From the NCBI RefSeq assembly GCF_014863585.1, contig NZ_CP062253.1:4056501-4120500 (forward strand): a stretch of DNA of 64,000 bases. Reading direction: 5' to 3'. The notes under the pieces are model-generated. The model did no database searches. It had not been told where the DNA came from and saw nothing but the letters and a program-made list of their open reading frames with translations. A program made the translations under genes and the position numbers. The DNA comes from Pseudomonas gozinkensis (GTDB lineage Bacteria > Pseudomonadota > Gammaproteobacteria > Pseudomonadales > Pseudomonadaceae). Of the stretch, positions 62,848 to 64,000 are shown one piece after another. Each line of letters opens with the position of its first letter. Positions within the stretch are counted from its first letter, which is position 1.

Positions 62848-63231
62848 TTAACCGTCCTTCTCGATTTCACAGAGTAGCGGATGCTGGCTTTCCCTGGCGT
62901 ACTGGTTGACCTGCATGGCCTTTGTCTCGGCGATGTCGCGGGTAAACACTCCACATACTGCCCGCCCTTCTGTATGGACGGCCAGCATGACCTTGGTCGC
63001 CAGCTCGCGATTCAGGTTAAAAAACACCTCGAGCACTTCGACGACGAAATCCATCGGTGTGTAGTCATCATTGAACAAAACCACCTTGTACATCGGCGGC
63101 GCCTGTAACGCAGGCTTTGCTTCCTGAACAGCAACGCCTGCCGAATCGTCGTCGTGCTCCTGTGGAAGATCCTTTTGGAGAAGCGGGCGATCCTGATTGA
63201 ATGTTAGTCGAATCTGGCTGATTGCATGCAT
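62848..63231 (-). CDS. clpS: ClpS adaptor
   Basis: 127 residues. The N-degron binding core [20 protein letters not shown] and the ClpA-contacting segment [20 protein letters not shown] are intact. The N-terminal 45 residues are acidic and flexible, longer than in E. coli ClpS but usual in pseudomonads. It delivers N-terminal Leu/Phe/Tyr/Trp substrates made partly by Aat and Bpt to ClpA. Divergent from cspD. Confidence 0.94.
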   Translation of the reverse strand: MHAISQIRLTFNQDRPLLQKDLPQEHDDDSAGVAVQEAKPALQAPPMYKVVLFNDDYTPMDFVVEVLEVFFNLNRELATKVMLAVHTEGRAVCGVFTRDIAETKAMQVNQYARESQHPLLCEIEKDG

Positions 63232-63311
63232 GGAAAGAAAGGTTCGTCAGTTGTGCAAATACAGTGGTGGGGGCGGCTTGACACGTTTTCAACTCCGACT
63301 GCCCGGTCACC

Positions 63312-63339
63312 TTGACTATCGGGAAAACGGTGTTACAAC
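63312..63339 (+). promoter_or_regulatory. Candidate cspD promoter
   Basis: TTGACT at 63312-63317, a 16 bp spacer, and TACAAC at 63334-63339. It would give a 5' leader of about 110 nt, as is common for cold-shock-family genes. Position and leader length are inferred. Confidence 0.4.
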
Positions 63340-63455
63340 CAATAGAACCCACAGTGGGGAAAAAAGATCCGCGGAGTCAATCTTTTTAACGGATTCGACT
63401 GCGGATGAATTGGATGATACTCCAGCGATGGAGACTGTTGCAGAGGGATTTGAGC

Positions 63456-63737
63456 ATGGCTGTCGGCAAGGTGAAATGGTTCAACAATGCCAAGGGGTTC
63501 GGTTTCATCAACACCGACACCCACGAAGGGAAGGATGAGGACGGCAAGGAGATCGACTTCTTTGCCCACTATTCCGCCATTGAAATGGTCGGATACAAAA
63601 CCCTCAAAGCCGGGCAAATCGTCAAATTCGAGATCGTGCAAGGGCCCAAAGGCCTGCACGCCACAAAAATTCAGAATGTTGAGGCCGCAAAAGACGCCGT
63701 CTCGCCAGCAGCTCATCACCAGTCAGTGACCAGCTGA
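63456..63737 (+). CDS. cspD: Cold-shock domain protein CspD
   Basis: 93 residues from the ATG at 63456 (GAGGG upstream). RNP1 GFGFIN and RNP2-equivalent [10 protein letters not shown] are present, and the start is [15 protein letters not shown] CspD-type insertion ([14 protein letters not shown]) and a C-terminal tail beyond the cold-shock domain distinguish it from CspA. Nucleic-acid chaperone that inhibits replication in stationary phase. Adjacent to clpS as in other Pseudomonas. Confidence 0.93.
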   Translation: MAVGKVKWFNNAKGFGFINTDTHEGKDEDGKEIDFFAHYSAIEMVGYKTLKAGQIVKFEIVQGPKGLHATKIQNVEAAKDAVSPAAHHQSVTS

Positions 63738-63763
63738 AGCAACCAGAACACCTGCCAGAAAAC

Positions 63764-63799
63764 AAACCGCCCGGCTCGATCACTCGAGCCGGGCGGTTT
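63764..63799. terminator. Bidirectional rho-independent terminator
   Basis: Exact 15 bp arms AAACCGCCCGGCTCG and CGAGCCGGGCGGTTT around a 6 nt loop, between the convergent cspD and icd genes. Confidence 0.88.
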
Positions 63800-63816
63800 C
63801 GTTGCAGCTGTCTGTC

Positions 63817-64000
63817 TTACATGTGCTTGACGATCGCCTCACCGAAGCCCGACGACGACACCAGCGTGGCGCCCTCCATCAGACGTTCGAAGTCGTAGGT
63901 CACGGTCTTGGCCTTGATGGCGCCATTGGTGCCCTTGATTATCAGGTCGGCCGCCTCGGTCCAGCCCAGGTGGCGCAGCATCATCTCTGCCGACAGAATC
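63817..64000 (-). CDS. icd: NADP-dependent isocitrate dehydrogenase (partial, C-terminal end only)
   Basis: About 60 C-terminal residues are visible: [20 protein letters not shown], then [20 protein letters not shown] and the end [13 protein letters not shown]. This matches the prokaryotic homodimeric Icd C-terminus. Converts isocitrate to 2-oxoglutarate in the TCA cycle. The 5' part lies beyond the right edge. Confidence 0.9.
   Translation of the reverse strand, partial: ILSAEMMLRHLGWTEAADLIIKGTNGAIKAKTVTYDFERLMEGATLVSSSGFGEAIVKHM

Overview
The window is chromosomal DNA from a GC-rich gammaproteobacterium, most probably a member of the Pseudomonas fluorescens group. Support for this comes from a three-gene hydrogen cyanide synthase operon with an ANR-type box and a Gac/Rsm-type leader, from REP-like inverted repeats of the GTGGGAGCGAGCTTGCTCGCGA type, and from the conserved block icd-cspD-clpS-clpA-infA-bpt-aat-ftsK-lolA-rarA-crcB-serS-cysG-tus, whose order matches what I remember of other Pseudomonas genomes. 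I see no prophage, transposase, CRISPR array, rRNA or tRNA gene.

Layout. 1-2.7 kb holds hcnABC on the minus strand, cut by the left edge. 2.7-6.2 kb holds a 24-residue hydrophobic microprotein, a membrane protein and an OmpR/EnvZ-type two-component pair. 6.2-15.2 kb carries an aldo/keto reductase-SDR-SRPBCC operon with a divergent LysR gene, then single genes: a second LysR, DinB-like, a PLP lyase, an ICMT-like methyltransferase, a HAD phosphatase, a lone receiver domain and an RNA-methyltransferase-like protein. 15.2-21.8 kb has three regulated modules: LuxR / polyamine-type binding protein / DmpA peptidase, quinone reductase / TetR, and TetR / hotdog protein. Between the last two lies a structured intergenic stretch that may be a small RNA. 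21.8-29 kb is rich in secreted and envelope proteins: YceI, MATE, periplasmic chorismate mutase, a 13-residue tandem-repeat protein, lipoproteins, a membrane diguanylate cyclase and cytochrome c. 29-41.6 kb contains MocR/EamA, AraC/AhpD-like, a SulP transporter, lipoproteins, Ggt, Ogt and NudK. 41.7-43.6 kb is a chitin module (AA10 lytic monooxygenase plus GH18 chitinase). 43.6-46.3 kb holds small accessory genes. 46.3-64 kb is the conserved housekeeping block.

How genes work together. HcnA, HcnB and HcnC form the membrane-associated glycine-oxidising cyanide synthase, and the hcnA leader carries an Rsm-type site at its ribosome-binding site. TusBCD and TusE relay sulfur for tRNA 2-thiouridine. 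LolA serves lipoprotein sorting and FtsK chromosome segregation. Aat and Bpt create N-degrons that ClpS passes to ClpA, so the N-degron pathway is clustered within about 5 kb. LPMO and chitinase would act together on crystalline chitin, but neither has a visible signal peptide. Their upstream region carries a good LexA-type box and a GGA-loop hairpin, which is the most interesting combination in the window.
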